64,000 nt of DNA, from positions 7,402,552 through 7,466,551 of the forward strand of contig CM017573.1 of the NCBI GenBank assembly GCA_007844125.1. Direction: 5' to 3'. This DNA is from Sinonovacula constricta (lineage: Eukaryota; Mollusca; Bivalvia; Cardiida; Solecurtidae). Shown piece after piece: positions 34,871 to 49,444 of the stretch. The position numbers and the translations under genes were made by a program. The notes below the pieces were generated by a model, which was not told the origin of the DNA, ran no database searches, and saw only the letters and a list, made by a program, of their open reading frames with translations. Position 1 is the first letter of the stretch. Each line of letters begins with the position of its first letter.

Positions 34871-36104
34871 TTGCTTGTTGAGAATATTTGAAAATTATAG
34901 CTGTCACTTAATGCAACAAATGTACAAAAGCCTTGTAAACCATTATATCTAAGGTCCTTAATTATATTTTCCATAAAATGTGTTTCCAATGTTTTTATTT
35001 TAATGTACAAAGCACAGCAATAATCTCTACACCAGAAATCAAACATCGTGTTTATTGCAAGTAAACAATTAAACTTTCTTTGAAGTAATTTGAATTGCAT
35101 GTTTGTTACTTACCTTTGTGTATATAAATCCTTTTCATTTGTATGATTATAACTTCTTACTAGGCACAATTCATTATCGGTTAAGCCACTCAACTCATCA
35201 TATAACAATTTCAAAAGAGCGTTGTTTTAATGGAAATTATATGTTTAAGTGTTATCAGATATTTACGCACTTTTTATAATAGACAACAACAACAAAATCC
35301 ACACAATAAATTCTTTTTTTTCCAAATAAATATATATTAAATTATCCAATAATTTTGAATATTCTTTTTCTTAACATTCCACAGAGAGCACAATTCAAAA
35401 CACTCCTTTTCAAATCGTTTCCTCTAAATCTCACACAAGTACTCCAATCTAGCAAAAAAACATATTTCACACCACAATTATTTTCCGTTTGGACTCATTT
35501 GCTATTCCAATATACAGTTTCCTGAGAATATTCTAACGGAATAATTATCTTTATTATGCCTTCTGATATATACAGCATGGTACCAGATATATTTATAGGA
35601 ATACCAAAGCTTGTCTCGAATCACTGATTTCCAGAAAGTGATAAAATGTTGACCGGTTTCTTAAGACATACATTTCCGTCTCATGTCTAGAGCTTCAAGT
35701 TCGGCCTAGCATTGTGGGTGCTCTTGTTAGAACCGTGGAATCGTAATTGGAAAAGTGAATGAGGAGCGGTTCTCAACGGCAAGGCTTGAGATTAAAATAT
35801 GCTGCGCTGTTGAGGTGTTTATCAATATGGAAATGGCACGGAGAACTGTATGTCTGCACGATATGTATGGCATAATTGGTGAAGGTTGAATATAAAACTA
35901 CGGTACTGTAAGACCCTTTTTAATTAAAAAATAAGACCTAACAAAGTAAATACCTTATAAATATTTAAAATATCCTCGTGTCAAAATGTAGTCTAAATTA
36001 TAGACGCTTTTGAGTAGAAAATGTTAAACGCATTTTATTGAAATTGGCTTTGGAGAGTATTTATTGACACAATTTATTGATAGGTTATTTTTAGAAAGAA
36101 GATA

Positions 36105-36492
36105 TATGTATATATGCTATATATGGAAATATCTGGATATATGCAATGTATGGAAATATCTGGATATATGAAATATATGGAAATATCTGGATATATGTAA
36201 ATATCTAGATATATGCAATATATGGAAATATTTGAATATATGAAAAATATGGAAATAACTGGGTATATGGAAATATCAAGATATATGCAATATATGGAAA
36301 TATCTGGATATATTCAATATATGAAAATATCTGGATATATGCAATATATTGAAATATCGATATATGAAATATATGGAAATATCTGGATATATGAACTATA
36401 TGGAAATATCTGGAAAAAATGCAATATATGGAAATATCTGTATATATGAAATATATGGAAATATCTGGATATATGTTATATATGGAAATATT
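36105..36492. repeat. ATATGGAAATATCTGGAT minisatellite (unit 2)
   Basis: Nearly identical to 5745-6130, with the same order of variants and few changes. Confidence 0.88.
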
Positions 36493-37179
36493 TTTAATTG
36501 CTTCTTCACCTTTTTCCTCATTTTCCAATTTTCTATTCATGTCGTTCAACTCCTCTGTAATTACATTCCATAAATTTTAGTTTAGTAGTACTGTCAAACG
36601 GAATTCAATGCTCCCATAATGACATTCTTAAGTGTTCAGCCAAGTAATACTTACTAAAACCTAATTCGATACTCTAGGTCCTTAAAGTTCGTTTTATTGC
36701 CTTCACAATAATTCTTTTTTTCTAAAAGTGCAAACATTGAAACTGCGAGCGAAACAAACAAAAAATATAAAATAATTCGCTCTGACGTCGGTATCTATTT
36801 TTAGAAAAGATCACTATCGTGCTTATTCGTAGACTTGGAAGGATTGAACTTTTATAGTGGTTTATTGCGATTGTTATTGTATAAAAATGTGTGCAGTGTT
36901 CAAAACTGTCTTTACATGTACTAAGGTATGAGTTTATTCAGAAATTATGACTAGATTTCTCGAAAGAATGGTAAGGTGTTGTTACGTGTATTTGTAACAT
37001 AATTCGATACTCTAAGTCTTCAAAGTTTGGTTTATTGCCTTCACATTAATTCTTTTTTTTCTAAAACTGAAAACATTAAATCTGTGACGGAAACAAATAC
37101 AACTGAAGAATTGCAACTGAATTCGTCATGATATATTAAAAAAAGTCAAACTTCAGAACATAATTATTTCTTTAAAACA

Positions 37180-37208
37180 ATGTTTCGGTCATAGGCCTTC
37201 ATCAGGCT
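37180..37208 (-). other. Hammerhead-like stem-loop (unit 2)
   Basis: The minus strand has the exact CTGATGA and GAAAC core strings, but the stem is broken at one pair (GGCC/GACC). Confidence 0.25.
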
Positions 37209-37226
37209 TTGACAAGAATGTTATGA

Positions 37227-37242
37227 TGACGTCATGACGTCA
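37227..37242. promoter_or_regulatory. Two adjoining CRE palindromes (unit 2)
   Basis: Identical to 6864-6879. Confidence 0.35.
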
Positions 37243-37628
37243 TAACGTCAAGATACATATTATCATAATACATAATTTGGTGTATTATTAACTGAATTCG
37301 TCTTAATATTTTCAGTGCCCTTGAATTGTATTTCTGCAAAAAAATGTTCCACTGAATATGTGATGAATGGTGGCATGTGTTTTGGGGATATTTCTAATTA
37401 CTCAGTTTGGAGCAATAACGTTTAGACAATTCTATTCAAACATTCCTAATAGTTATAAAAAGTATCACAGCTTCTAATAATTGGTTTGTATTTGGTAGCA
37501 AATACGTGCAATATTATTCTCTATTAAAAGCAACAGGTAAATGCACGATATTGTTTAGATGACTAAAATACATATATATGTATGTCCATTTATATAGCAA
37601 ACATTTAGTCCTTTATATATACTGTCTC

Positions 37629-38960
37629 GTCTTACTTACCTCCTTGGCATACTATAATATATTCTCATATTATTTTGTTCGATTTTTTCCAATAAACACA
37701 TCCGAAGACAACCTATTTTCTAAAAACCGGTCTACTGCTAACTAAAGCGTACAATCCCGTCAGTGAAACAGCGATCGGTGCTACAAAAAAAATTTAATTA
37801 AAATAATAGATACACCAATTAACGACAGGCTGGGTTGTTTTACTACGTAGATTGATCTTGTTAAATATATTGTGCTACTAGATATTCATGTGTTTCTGAA
37901 TCAGGATTGTAAACTCTATGCTAAAGAATGGTAGTCACAGTTAAGGGAATCATTTAAATGTGGTATCCAACAGTTTGGACCATTTTCCTCAAATAACCAA
38001 ATATGTCATTGTTACATAAAAGTGTCCTGCAGAATTCCGGTTATTGATGTCCAAGATCTGTGCGAAAAGTACGGAATAAATTGGTCATTGCAAAGAAGGT
38101 ATTTCCTATCTGAGTCACGCTGAAGAGATAATAATTTTGAACCAAGAAAAATACGTGACAGTATAATTGTCGTGCTTAATTATAGATTTGGAAAGAATGG
38201 GTATTAATAGTGATTTTTACAATAGATGAAGTGTTCAACATCGTCTTAACTTAGAGTAAAGTATGGGTTTTTACAGAAAACTATGTATTTAAATAAATGA
38301 CCATTTTTCCACTACGACGTTTAAGCACCGGACATTAAAAAAGGGCATTGTAAATAAGATTTCCTAAAAACCTTGAATCAGTCTTGCCAGTTAAATTTGC
38401 ATTTGCGTAAACATCTTCGGTCAACCACCGTCTAACTGCTGCCATGTGTCTGTGCTTTGGCAGAAAGTAGGCGACAAGAAAATAAATAATCGTCTTCTGT
38501 GGAAGACACGACATTTTCTTTGGGGTTTTCTTAACATTTTTCAATGTGTCCTCTTATTTTACCAGTAAACAGACCGTGAAAAGTGGCCTAAACATAATGT
38601 AATAATCTGCATAAAGTTTTATTTGTACTTTTTTTAAAAAGAAATACAATGTCCTTCTTCCAGATTCAGGCGAAAACATTCATGTGTAGAAGAAAACACA
38701 TTTTCTTTGTTTAGTTTTCTATTTCAATGTGTCCTCTAACTTAAATTATACACAAGACCGTGATAAGTGACATAGACATAAACATGCTATAAAAGTCTAC
38801 ATAATGTTTTATTTTGTTTTGTTTTTTGTTGTTTTTGTTTTTTGTTGGAATAGCAATTACAACGTCTTTTTCTAGATTCGGGCGAAAACAATTATTATAT
38901 TTACAGTTAAATGTTTACCCTTATAAAAAAGCATGACCTTATATTGTATTTTTATGTAAA
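37629..38960. other. Single version of the ~1.5-kb block (unit 2)
   Basis: Collinear with 7309-8858 and 8859-9960. No coding potential was seen. Confidence 0.75.
38540..38880. repeat. ~188-bp tandem repeat, two copies (unit 2)
   Basis: Counterpart of the 9530-9880 array. Confidence 0.75.
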
Positions 38961-41900
38961 ATTGGGATAAATCAAGGCGAACATAAAACTAATACCATTT
39001 TCGGGGCGAATGAAAGGACACGCGAGAGATTCTAATGAGAACTGGGAGGTTTTAATAACACGATCGAGACCATCTGAAAGAAAAAAAATAGAAACAGGTT
39101 CTAGATAACTATAATTACAAACGTTTTCACAGTTTAAAAAGAGGCTAGGCCCAGCAAAAAATCAATAAACCGCAAGAAAAATAATGCCACTAAACACGGG
39201 TTTTGTGTTAATTCTTTAATTTATGTAACTGACATTACTGATGGCATTGGCGGGATAAAGGTCTGCATTTTGTGTCATTCAATCAAGCTGATCAAAACAA
39301 TAATTTCATCGTAATTTTAACAATAAATATTAATTAAAAGCTTTTAAAAATACATGTTTTATCTCAATATATATTGCAAGAATATTTGGACAAAAAATAT
39401 TATGCTTTAGTCCTTTTTATTTTTATTTGCAACGATAAAATACTTTCAATAAAAACGATCACCAACAAAATAGTCGTCAATTCACAAAATTGTATATAAA
39501 CTAAAAGCCTTTTAATCATTTTATAGATGAAGTGTTAATGTTATTTTCCCAGTTTCCAATGACATTTATTTCTGGCAGCTCACTGCTTTTGTAACCGCTT
39601 CCGATATTGTTCGGCCCAATGTCATGTTCGAAAACACTATTCATGAGCCTTATTGGAATGCTATCCTAATTTATTGCTTAATCAAATTAAAATCACAAAC
39701 GGAAACAATAACGGTGTTAGAGAAATTAAATTCTATTTACACTGACCTTGAAGTGTAATGTCTAAATTAGATGTAATTAGTGTTTTAATTGCTTTTTATA
39801 AATGTCCAGCTATGTGATAATGTTCTTTTGTTTGTCGTCGTCCTATGTTCTATGCAATAAAACAATAGCCGATATAACGCTGGCAGTAACTCCTTTGTAT
39901 AAAGTTATCTTATCGTTAATTAATGTAGGCCGTATATTTCACTTTTGTTATCGATCATATTGTGTCGTTCTGTTTGTCCATACTATATTGTAAGCACACA
40001 GTTTATTGTTCCTGGTTACTATTATTCGTAATAACACTTGCAAATAACAAAGTTCATCATTAAAATTGTGAGTGAAGGACAACAAAGTGGATAAATGACA
40101 TTTAAAATCACAATTTCTGACACAAAAGCAAGTCACAACACTCGCGGCCTTCATTCTCTCGGTGAAACATTTCCGATGACTTGGATGTTTTTTCAGCTAC
40201 TCTTTTTTAGCTGTTATATCGAAGGTTGAGTCATTAGATTTCAGCAGTTATTCTTAATTTGAGATAATCAACCTTGAAATTTGATCGCCATAGGTTGCCA
40301 GCTATTTTTTTGGCAAAAAATATTTAAAGATCTCTTAGGATGAAAAATATGCAGATATAAAAGCTTCACGTAAGGCTGAAAAAAAGTGTACATTTTAGCT
40401 AATGTCTCGTTCAGCCTGATCCGCAGTTTGATTTAAGTCTGTGATGTTGCTCTGATAAAAATAAGGAAGTACTGCATTTGCACTTTACAAAAATACTCGG
40501 TGATGAATGATTCCTAGCTCATTTTATTTAAGGACAGGGTTGCCAAAGTAGGTCATAATGAAACAAAAGCTAATGTGTTAAATTGTTTTTTAAAATAAAT
40601 GTTAAAATATTAAATAATGTTATAACTAGCAATAACGTAAATTCGATTAGCATTTGTATATAAATAATGTGCGAAAAATGTTAACCAGCATATTCATTTT
40701 TACCTTTAATCCTTCTTCCGCCTCTGTTACCATAATGAAAAGATTTGATAATTTAAATTTTACAAATGCTGCTATAGCAATGATTTAAGATATTTTGCAA
40801 CAACGCTGCATTGTTCTATTTGTTGCTGTTTTTGTGTTGTTCTCTTTTTTCAGATCGAAAGCACGTTTATAAGATGAAACAAACAAAGAATAAAGAAAAT
40901 GCATAAGCGTAATGCATTTTAACTGTGAAGTTAATTGCTTTGTGTCATCAAAACTCATTATAATGCGCAATTATTCTGCCAAAAGTTTTTAGTTCCAAGT
41001 TTTGGAATAAATGCGATTGCAATGAGTATCGTTCAAAGAGAGCAACAAAACATCTAAAAAGACGTCTATACAAAGGATCCAAGATGTTCACTGCAAATTA
41101 AATTTTTTGAGTAAAAGAAGATTATTGTAAAAATGTATTTTGTACCTTGTCTTTCTAATTTGCTAGTAATGATGTTGTAGTGTCGTCTGGAACTGTAGAT
41201 ATGTAACATATGTACAGGTAAAATTTAAAGTTACAGACTTATATAACCTGTAATGCAAGAGCATGGAACAGTCAAAGGAAAAGGTTGTTTATAGTCTTTC
41301 AGAAATATATGTATATTATATTAACAAAGAATATTCACAAAATATAAAATTATAAAGGAAATGACTAGATACATATTTCTACGCTGCAAAGATTATTGAA
41401 TATTTCCGAAGGGCTATCAATTGTAAAAAGTATGGGATATGTTAATAATAACCTGTCGCTATACAGGATGTATAGTCTGAAATTATGTATAGAAAGTCCA
41501 CTTCCTATCTGAATTTTTAAAAAGAAAATGAAAAAGACACTTCTTTAAAGAATATATAAAATATATAAGTTATACAACGATAATGTAGCGAAGCATAGAC
41601 ATACTTTAAATCATATAGGTAAATAAGAAAAGGTCCTACCAAAATTTCCACAGATATTTAATTTTTATCTACCTGTAGACAAAGGCATACAAAGTTAATG
41701 TAAATGTGACAAAAACACAGAGACGAGACATAACACACAAAAAGAAAAACCATCAGTTACCGCCTTGGAACGGTCAGTCGGCAAAAGGGCCAACTGGGGT
41801 GCTTCAACCTGGTTTGTGGAGCGCTCCAACCTCGCACTTCCTGAAGGTTTTTCTATCAAATATATCATATATCTACTTGCATTTATGTTTTATATTTCTA

Positions 41901-43844
41901 CCCTGTGTTCTTGCATTTACTAGCGCTAAACAATTGCTGTTTTGACAAAATTATGATTGCACATAGGACACGTGTATCTATGTTGTCAACCTTTGTTATA
42001 AAACATCAAAAATTACACTTCAGTGATGAATGTTTGAGAGAGTAGTTTGATCTAAATCAGCCCAGGCAAAAGATTATTTTAAGCTTTAGGAACACGGTTT
42101 CTAGTCATTACATATTAAATTTGATAGAACTTCTTAAATATCGCCATGGTGTTGCAAATGTCGCGTTCCCCGAAGAAGCCATGCTTTGTTAAAAATGTTT
42201 AAAATAATATAATGGTCATATTAATAAAGAACTGTCTGCCAAAGGTAACAAAATAGCCCGATTAAAACAATATGGCGCCATCCAATACTTTGTTACTTAA
42301 CATTAATGTACGGTGTATACTTTTCAAGTGATCAGACCTTTTATAAAAACAAAAAATAAACATAATGATATTATTATAAAACTTATCCAAGAAAACGTCT
42401 TGAACATTTTGTATTCAAATAAATCGGTGTTCATTCCATTGCTTGCATTAGAAAAACCAATCAGGAAGTGCGAGGTTATAGCTCTGTTAAACCGGGTTTA
42501 GCATCCCAGTCAGTCCCTTTTGCCAATTGACCGTTCAATGCGGTATCTGTTGCCTTTGCTGTATCGTTTAAAGATTTGTTCTTTCTTTTTCATTTGGTTT
42601 CAATGTGAATATCTTCAATGTCACTTGCTTTGTCAAACTTTGATAAATGTTGCAATGCTCATGTGGCTGTCATTTTTTTTTATTTACACCATTGTCTATA
42701 CAGGCTAAACATCTGATATTGTCCTAAGAAACTTATGCCAACAATGTGAAAACCATATAGAGACCGATGTGCGACTACAATTATTGGATAACCTTAACAG
42801 CAACGTATTGTCATATTGTCCTTGACATCTTCCATGACAGTTGCGATGGTAGTAAGTTAAAAGTGCATGCAAATAATTACTAGATACAAGAGTTGAGAAT
42901 CGTCGTCATACAAGAACTTGGAGTATCTGAATTTAACGTTTATACGTGGAAGGTCTTAATACGTAAAAACGACCCTTCGAGATATAAAACTGTCGTATGA
43001 GGCAGCGAGAATATAATATGTCGGAAGTATCATTTTACACAAACGTGCAATATTATAAACCACAGGAAACAGACTCGGTCAGACTTGAAAAAGAATGTTG
43101 TATCTTCTCTCAACCGAAAAATACAGCCGTGAAATCAATCCAAGTAGAATTGTGGTGTGCAGCATCTTAGGAATGAGTGAGCGGAAGCTCGAACGATTTG
43201 CACTTCTGGATGGAAAAACAAGACGTGTCACATTAAGCTAGAGACGAAATTATTCGCAACTTCACAGAACTCATCAGAATACCATAGAGACCAACTGGGG
43301 ATATAATCCTTCAAACAATATGTTCAATGTCATCAGATATTTTAATAAAACAATTGTTCTTATTCAGACTTATATCTGAAGACAGAGCAATAAATTAAGA
43401 AATATTTCTCAAATATCTAAACTATTCCCCAAGCACAGTTCCCTGCAATATATGGACACATCCGACGCAAGAAACCTTTTTTCTTCTTGACTTGCAAGAC
43501 ACGTATTGCTTTACAAATACAGAACATATTACAAACGAGCAATGGAGCGTAGGCTGCCACAATAAGGTAGAAGCTTTTCACTTTCGTCTAATCCATCTGT
43601 TGTTAGGTTTGTGTCACAGTGGAGGTAGCTAATCCATACAATTAGTGCCATCAATAATATGGCATACGGACTCTTCTAGCAAAATCACAAAGCCAATTGT
43701 TTTAGTTATGCAATATGAAGATAACAGATGAAATTGATTTTTATTATTATAGGTGATCAGACTGATGTATGATTGGGCAAAAAAACATTACAAACATTAA
43801 TCACGAAACAATGGAGCCATCTTTGTTGAAATATTAATTCATGA

Positions 43845-44005
43845 CTATCCCCTCACCGCGTGGGTTCGAGTCTTGATCGGGCGAGTGCTTTTATGTTGAG
43901 AGGTTTTTCAGCTTACCTGTGTTGCGGCGGCCATTCTACCCAGACATTAGTCTGCGATCTTCCTCCATCAGTATTTAGCTGGACGTCATCAATATGACAA
44001 TTATA
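43845..44005 (+). mobile_element. SINE family B fragment (unit 2)
   Basis: Counterpart of 14831-14990, with a better kept B box (GGGTTCGAGTC). Confidence 0.6.
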
Positions 44006-44373
44006 TCTGCGGAATTTTTGGACTATTTTAAATCGTTTAACACTGATTAGTTGGCTCTCGTTTGTATTAGATCTCGTCATAGTTTTGTTGTAGCTTTTGC
44101 AAGGGACTGACATGTGCATACCTTTATACTGTGCCTTTTAAATTTTAACATATTTTGCAGAACCCAATGAAATTTATTCTTATTTTTTCCTTAGAGAAAA
44201 ATATTGTCTTAGTAGAAATATTAAATGATCTTGACTTGTTGTCTTTGATAAAGTTCTCACGATGTATATTTCGCGAACAAAAGCGAATCTTAGACTGGGA
44301 ACACATCAAGGTCAAGATCACGGTATAATACGACTTTATTTTAAACTTAATCGAAACCGTTGAGATGCGACTG

Positions 44374-44897
44374 AGTGATGTAATATTACCATATTAATTA
44401 GTTTTCTGTTAAATATTATTTGGTTATAATTGGTTTGTTAAAAACATTGTGTCGTTTAATTAAATTAAGTGCAAGTTAAAATAAAGCAGGACAATGAATG
44501 ACATGAATAATTACCCAAATGATACATTATACATTTTGTGTACATGGAGAATAGAAAATTAGCGATAAAGAGGCACGATTCAGGACAATGATTGATGAAT
44601 ACGTCAAAATATAGGCGGGAAGCGTGAGTTGTGCACTGCAGGGATGACACGATCGTCAAAAATATATCCGAACTCAGTTCGTATGAGTAATTAGTTTTAG
44701 ACTATATATGGTAGGAGTGCAGAATGAGTTAGAAAGAATGAATTGAGATAGGCTAGCGAGAAGGAGAATAAATGTGGACGCGTTAGAGAGAGGTATTCAC
44801 GACTCACAGTTGTTAGATTGTAAAATGTAACTGTCTTTAATAAAATTGTTATCATGAGATGATGTTGCGTTCTAGTATGGAGCCCCGTTACGTCACA
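44374..44897 (+). mobile_element. Probable older solo LTR (unit 2)
   Basis: Same element as at 15332. The first base has mutated (ACTG-AGTGATG), but the right end CACA-ACTG and the TATA/AATAAA pair are kept. Confidence 0.45.
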
Positions 44898-45034
44898 ACT
44901 GTAAAGAAAATGACATATTTCAGTGGATGACAAATTCTGGCGTAGTGTAGCAAGTTCCGAATTTAATACAGACATTTTGAACATGCTTAGTAATTTTGTG
45001 TGTGTTTTTTGCTAGAATATATGTCATAAAATAT

Positions 45035-45741
45035 TGTTACGACTCGTCGCGCTATATAAGTTTATTTATAAAGTGGCACGTTTACTAAACGACGAAATGG
45101 TGTAACAGAAAGCAACAAACTAGTACAATAATGTTTTATTTGAAAATAATTAAAATTTTGGCGTAATAAAACAATAACAAATAAATGAAACAAAATTTCA
45201 GAAGGCAAAATAAATATTAGCTTACAGTTTGTCCTTTTAGGAGGTGTCCCTTTAACAATGCAACAAATAATCCAACGTCGAATAATCCTGAAGCGTTTTC
45301 GGTAGAATATTCTCATAGATAAGCACAGTTGAAATAATCCAAAAGTAGAACAATACACGAATGTTAATTATATAATCAAAATTCAACACTTTAATATTTA
45401 TATCACTGTAGAATATAGTACGTCCACGTAAGTTCCAACACAGAAATATTTAAGATAGAGGCTGCAATTATTTACAGAGCAAACTTTTTATTCAAACTTC
45501 CAAACTTCGCAACTTACTTTTTATCGGCACACACGCCCTTATATATACCCAAAGAATTTCTAGAACATTCACGTACCCAGAAAATTCTCGAAAACCAGTT
45601 AAAAATAAACAATTGAACTTTCTAGCATGTTCTTTTTCTTCTAGCAGTTACGAGAATGCTACGTCATCAAAACCACAACGGTAAACAACCCTTAACCTGA
45701 CTAGCATAACCTTAAACGCTGGTGTACTATTATACATAACA
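45035..45741 (-). mobile_element. Solo LTR of an LTR retrotransposon, copy 2 only
   Basis: 707-bp insertion absent from the matching site in copy 1 (around 15985). It has TG...CA ends (TGTTA/TAACA), and ATAT sits on both sides as a 4-bp target duplication; the empty site in copy 1 reads AAAATATGAAAAAG. On the minus strand there is a TATA box (GGGTATATATAAGGG, near 45536-45550), then GAATAAA, in the order expected for U3-R. No internal coding region remains, so it arose by LTR-LTR recombination. Three heat-shock-element clusters lie just upstream of the TATA box. Confidence 0.8.
45558..45632 (-). promoter_or_regulatory. Heat-shock elements in the solo LTR promoter
   Basis: Perfect three-unit HSEs at 45558-45570 (TTC-TA-GAA-CA-TTC) and 45580-45592 (GAA-AA-TTC-TC-GAA), plus a four-unit site with one imperfect unit at 45615-45632. 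All lie within about 90 bp upstream of the minus-strand TATA box, the normal position for HSF-driven promoters. Confidence 0.6.
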
Positions 45742-47144
45742 ATATGAAAAAGATTTTTTATATTATTTACTGTCATAAATGACAATTTCGGAAGCAGTTT
45801 AGCAAGTTACGATTTTTATACAAACATTTTGAAAACGCTTATCAATTGTATGTGGGATTTAGGTATAATGTATGTCATAAAATATGAAGAGTCTTTAGTA
45901 TTATTTTGATTAAAAGATAAGAAGAAAATAAGATATAACTTTTATACCAGACAAAGGGAAAATTAGGCTAATTAATTTAAGATGCTGCTGGTACAATGAA
46001 ATGAAATTTAACTGGAAACAGCAAAAGCAATGCTGAAATGCTTTGCGCGTTCAGCGTGCTGCCGAATGTGTGCCAAATGTGTGCATGCCTTTGAAGCCAA
46101 TTGTCATGTTATTTTTAGCTGTTTGCAGATAAAACTCTATATCATATATCTAAAGTATTTTTGCAGAAACAGGGAAAAAGGAGATGGCCACGCGTTTCCT
46201 CTTTCTTTTCTTTAATAGAAATTCAATAAGGTGGGATTTCAGAAGGTGTTCGGTATTAAAAACATAATTTGTAAAACATGACGGGCAAGTTGTTAGAAAA
46301 AAGTCACAATAGCAACAGCCTGGGATAAAGATAACTTCGTATCTCAAATTCTGAAAGAGAAAAGAAATTCCTGCCGATCAATTTTTAACATTGCTGTTAA
46401 AGCTGCACGTGCAAGATAATTCCATTTATTATGAGCAGCTTTTGAGAATGTGAATTGCCACCATTTGTTAATAAATAAGAACTACGACAATATATCTGTG
46501 TTTACAGCATAGTTGTAATTCGATTTCATAAAAGTATGTATTGCTGTTTTTTTCTTGATGCAAAAAGTTAATTTCTTTACAATCAACAATTTTTGTATAG
46601 ATTTTTTCTAATCTAAATAATACCTCCTTCTCTTCTAAACACTATGTGGAAATAATTTTAATGGCGTCACTATTTTTATCATAACTTATCAAAGAAAACG
46701 TCTGCGCTCGGACATTTTTATTCCAATAGATATCTTTTCTTTTCAGTGCTTGCATTTGTTTAACCCATCAGGAAGTGCGAAGTTAGAGCTCTGTAAAACA
46801 GGTTTGAGCACCCAGTCGGTCCATATTGCCGAACTACCGTTACAAGGCGGTAACTCTGGCTTTACTGCTTTTGTTAAACGACTCGTCATAAATTTGTTCA
46901 TACTTTTATATTTGGCTTGCATGTGAATATCTTTATTCTGTGCCTTTTTGATATTTATAATTTTAAATTGAAAAGATAAAGTGTTTTACACAGTATGCAT
47001 TATATGCTATAACATCTATACTAATAATGATTGTTATAATGTCCCTGTCATTTTACCGATTTGAAAATTTATTTACTGTATCTTTTTGGCAAGTGCAAAT
47101 TTTGAAAAGCTAGAGAATAATGTGTTTTTTTTATTTCTTTCTTG

Positions 47145-47545
47145 CTTATACCTGTTCTGGATAAACTGAAAGGTAACACTTAGAAATTAGTAAGCTAGAA
47201 ATATAGTTCTATTTAAAATCCTTTCTCGATTATACTGGATCTGGATATACAGAAAGGTAACACTAAGGAATTAGTGAGCTAGAAATATAGTTCTATTTAA
47301 AATCCTTTCTCGGTTATACTAGATCTGGATATACAGAAAGGTAACACTAAGGAATTAGTGAGCTAAAAATATAGTTCTATTTAAAATCCTTTCTCGCTTA
47401 TACCAGATCTGGATATACAGAAAGGTAACAATTGCTAAAAAGTGTTACTAAGCTAAAATTAGTAACTGAGTGGAGTTACTAAGCTAAGAATATAGTTTTT
47501 CTAAATTCTTTTCTGGCTTATACCAGTTCTGGATAAGAAAGTTAA
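47145..47545. repeat. ~81-bp tandem repeat, about five copies (unit 2)
   Basis: Expanded version of 17385-17540; the three middle repeats are almost identical, so the expansion is recent. Confidence 0.8.
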
Positions 47546-47555
47546 CAATTGCTAA

Positions 47556-47698
47556 GAATTATTACTGACAACCAGCATAAATTGAATACGTCTACAAAGA
47601 GTCCAAGTGTCTTGGCGGCCTTCCGTTTCTTTCTTGAATTTCACCTACTTGCCTGCCAGGGAGACATTATAAAAAGTCCTTCCGAATGTTCCCTTCAA
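47556..47698 (-). pseudogene. Decayed orphan copy of receptor exon 2 (unit 2)
   Basis: Counterpart of 17540-17682 with the same frameshifting insertion, so the decay predates the 31-kb duplication. It has gained an in-frame TAG (GK-stop-VKFKKE). Its matching intron patch is near 48930-48975. Confidence 0.8.
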
Positions 47699-49444
47699 GT
47701 TTGCAGACGACAGAGTTATAGAAACGACGAAAAAAAGTTAAATAATCTGCACAAAGTAATTTGTCTGACAATGTATTGTACATGCAGATATATATCGTTT
47801 TTACTGAAAATTTACACGCGAAGGACGTGTGGGGAATGGTAACATGAGACACTTTTACTTAGTTTAAACATATTTTTATGTGGAAAAGCAATCATTTACA
47901 AATCATGTTATACAATATATGGGGATAAGAACGAAAGAATAATATTCTTATCGTGTTCTTTTCCCTAAAACTTAAACTTTTTCTTATGTTTAGTAATTGA
48001 TTCAAGCGGTTTCTATGCTTGGTTATAACTTGTCAAAGGTTTATTTTAATTCGACGTCATCAGTAAGTTTTTGAACGAAAGTTTATGCTTTGAAGTTTGA
48101 GCTATGCTGTCATTTGCTTTGTTCACTCTGTACTAAATTTTCAGGCGCAATTTTATTTGAAAGATCGACGTACGCATAGTATGTCCTCTATTTAAATAGG
48201 ATTAACTCTTGTGGTTTTAAAACTATCTTTTTAGTCCCTGCGTTGAAGGCAAAGTAACTACTATCAACCATTCGCTACACCTCGGCCATTTCTACGAAAC
48301 ATGCCCGGATACCGCCAAGAAGTTAAGAATGACATAATAACTACACAAACAGTCCATTGCCAATTTTGCTTACGCTTTCCATAAAGGGCGCCTCGCTTCA
48401 GCGGTTTTATATATATAAAAACGTTTGAATTCACTCACTTAAGATTTTTCCCGTCCTTTCCGTAAAAAAAATATGAACCTTTAGTCATCGTTAGTCACTT
48501 AAACTTTAAATTTTGCCAACAGTCAAAAGAAACGAAGTTCAACTCAAGGAAGAGCGATGTATGAGCTTTTGGTTAGGATTTTACATACGTGTAACCATAA
48601 TATATGCAGTTTTAGGACTAGACTCAACATAGATTTCTATGTTTTGAGATGGATTTAAAAGGACAAGTAAATAACAAAAGGTCCTATAAAAATAGCCACA
48701 TATATTTAAATCTAAACTACCTCTGGATCAAGGCAAGCAGTGCAAATCTAAATATGACAAAAAAACGGGACGAGACGTAACTCACAAAAAGAAAAACCAG
48801 CAAGTACCGCCTCGGAACAGTCAGTCGGAATGTGACTGCTTTTATTGCAAGATATTGTGTCATTTCAACAAATTGTACGTAGTTTAATCATTTTAGAGGA
48901 AATTTCAGGTTCTCAATTCATCTTTACAAGTCGAGTGTTGACATTGATCAATTTGCATGTATTGTCCTTAAATTTCTTGCGCCACGAACATGACAGTAGA
49001 ACCATATTCCAGATAAACAGGTAAAAGTTGTTTTCGAGCAATTGCTATTGATTTGGACTGAAATTATTTACATTCTTTTTTAAGGATAATCATTTGCACT
49101 TTGGTATTTCACTGATAGTTGACAACTATGATTTATTATTCTTTAGTAACTATGATTATTCAAAGCCAGAACAAGACAATGTGCGAGGTTAGAGCTCTGT
49201 AAACCGGTTAAAGCACCCCAGTCGGCTCATATTGCCGATTGACCGTTCCAAGGCGGTAACTTTCGGCTTTGCTGTTTTTGTTAAAAGACTCATCATAGAT
49301 TAGTTCTTACTTTTACATTAGGCTTTGCATGTGAATACCTTTGTCCTGTGCCTTTACAGGATTGTGTATATGTTGCAATCCTCATAGGACTTTGTCATAA
49401 ATTCTTACTAAGAACTAAGATTATAACTACTACTGCTATTAATA

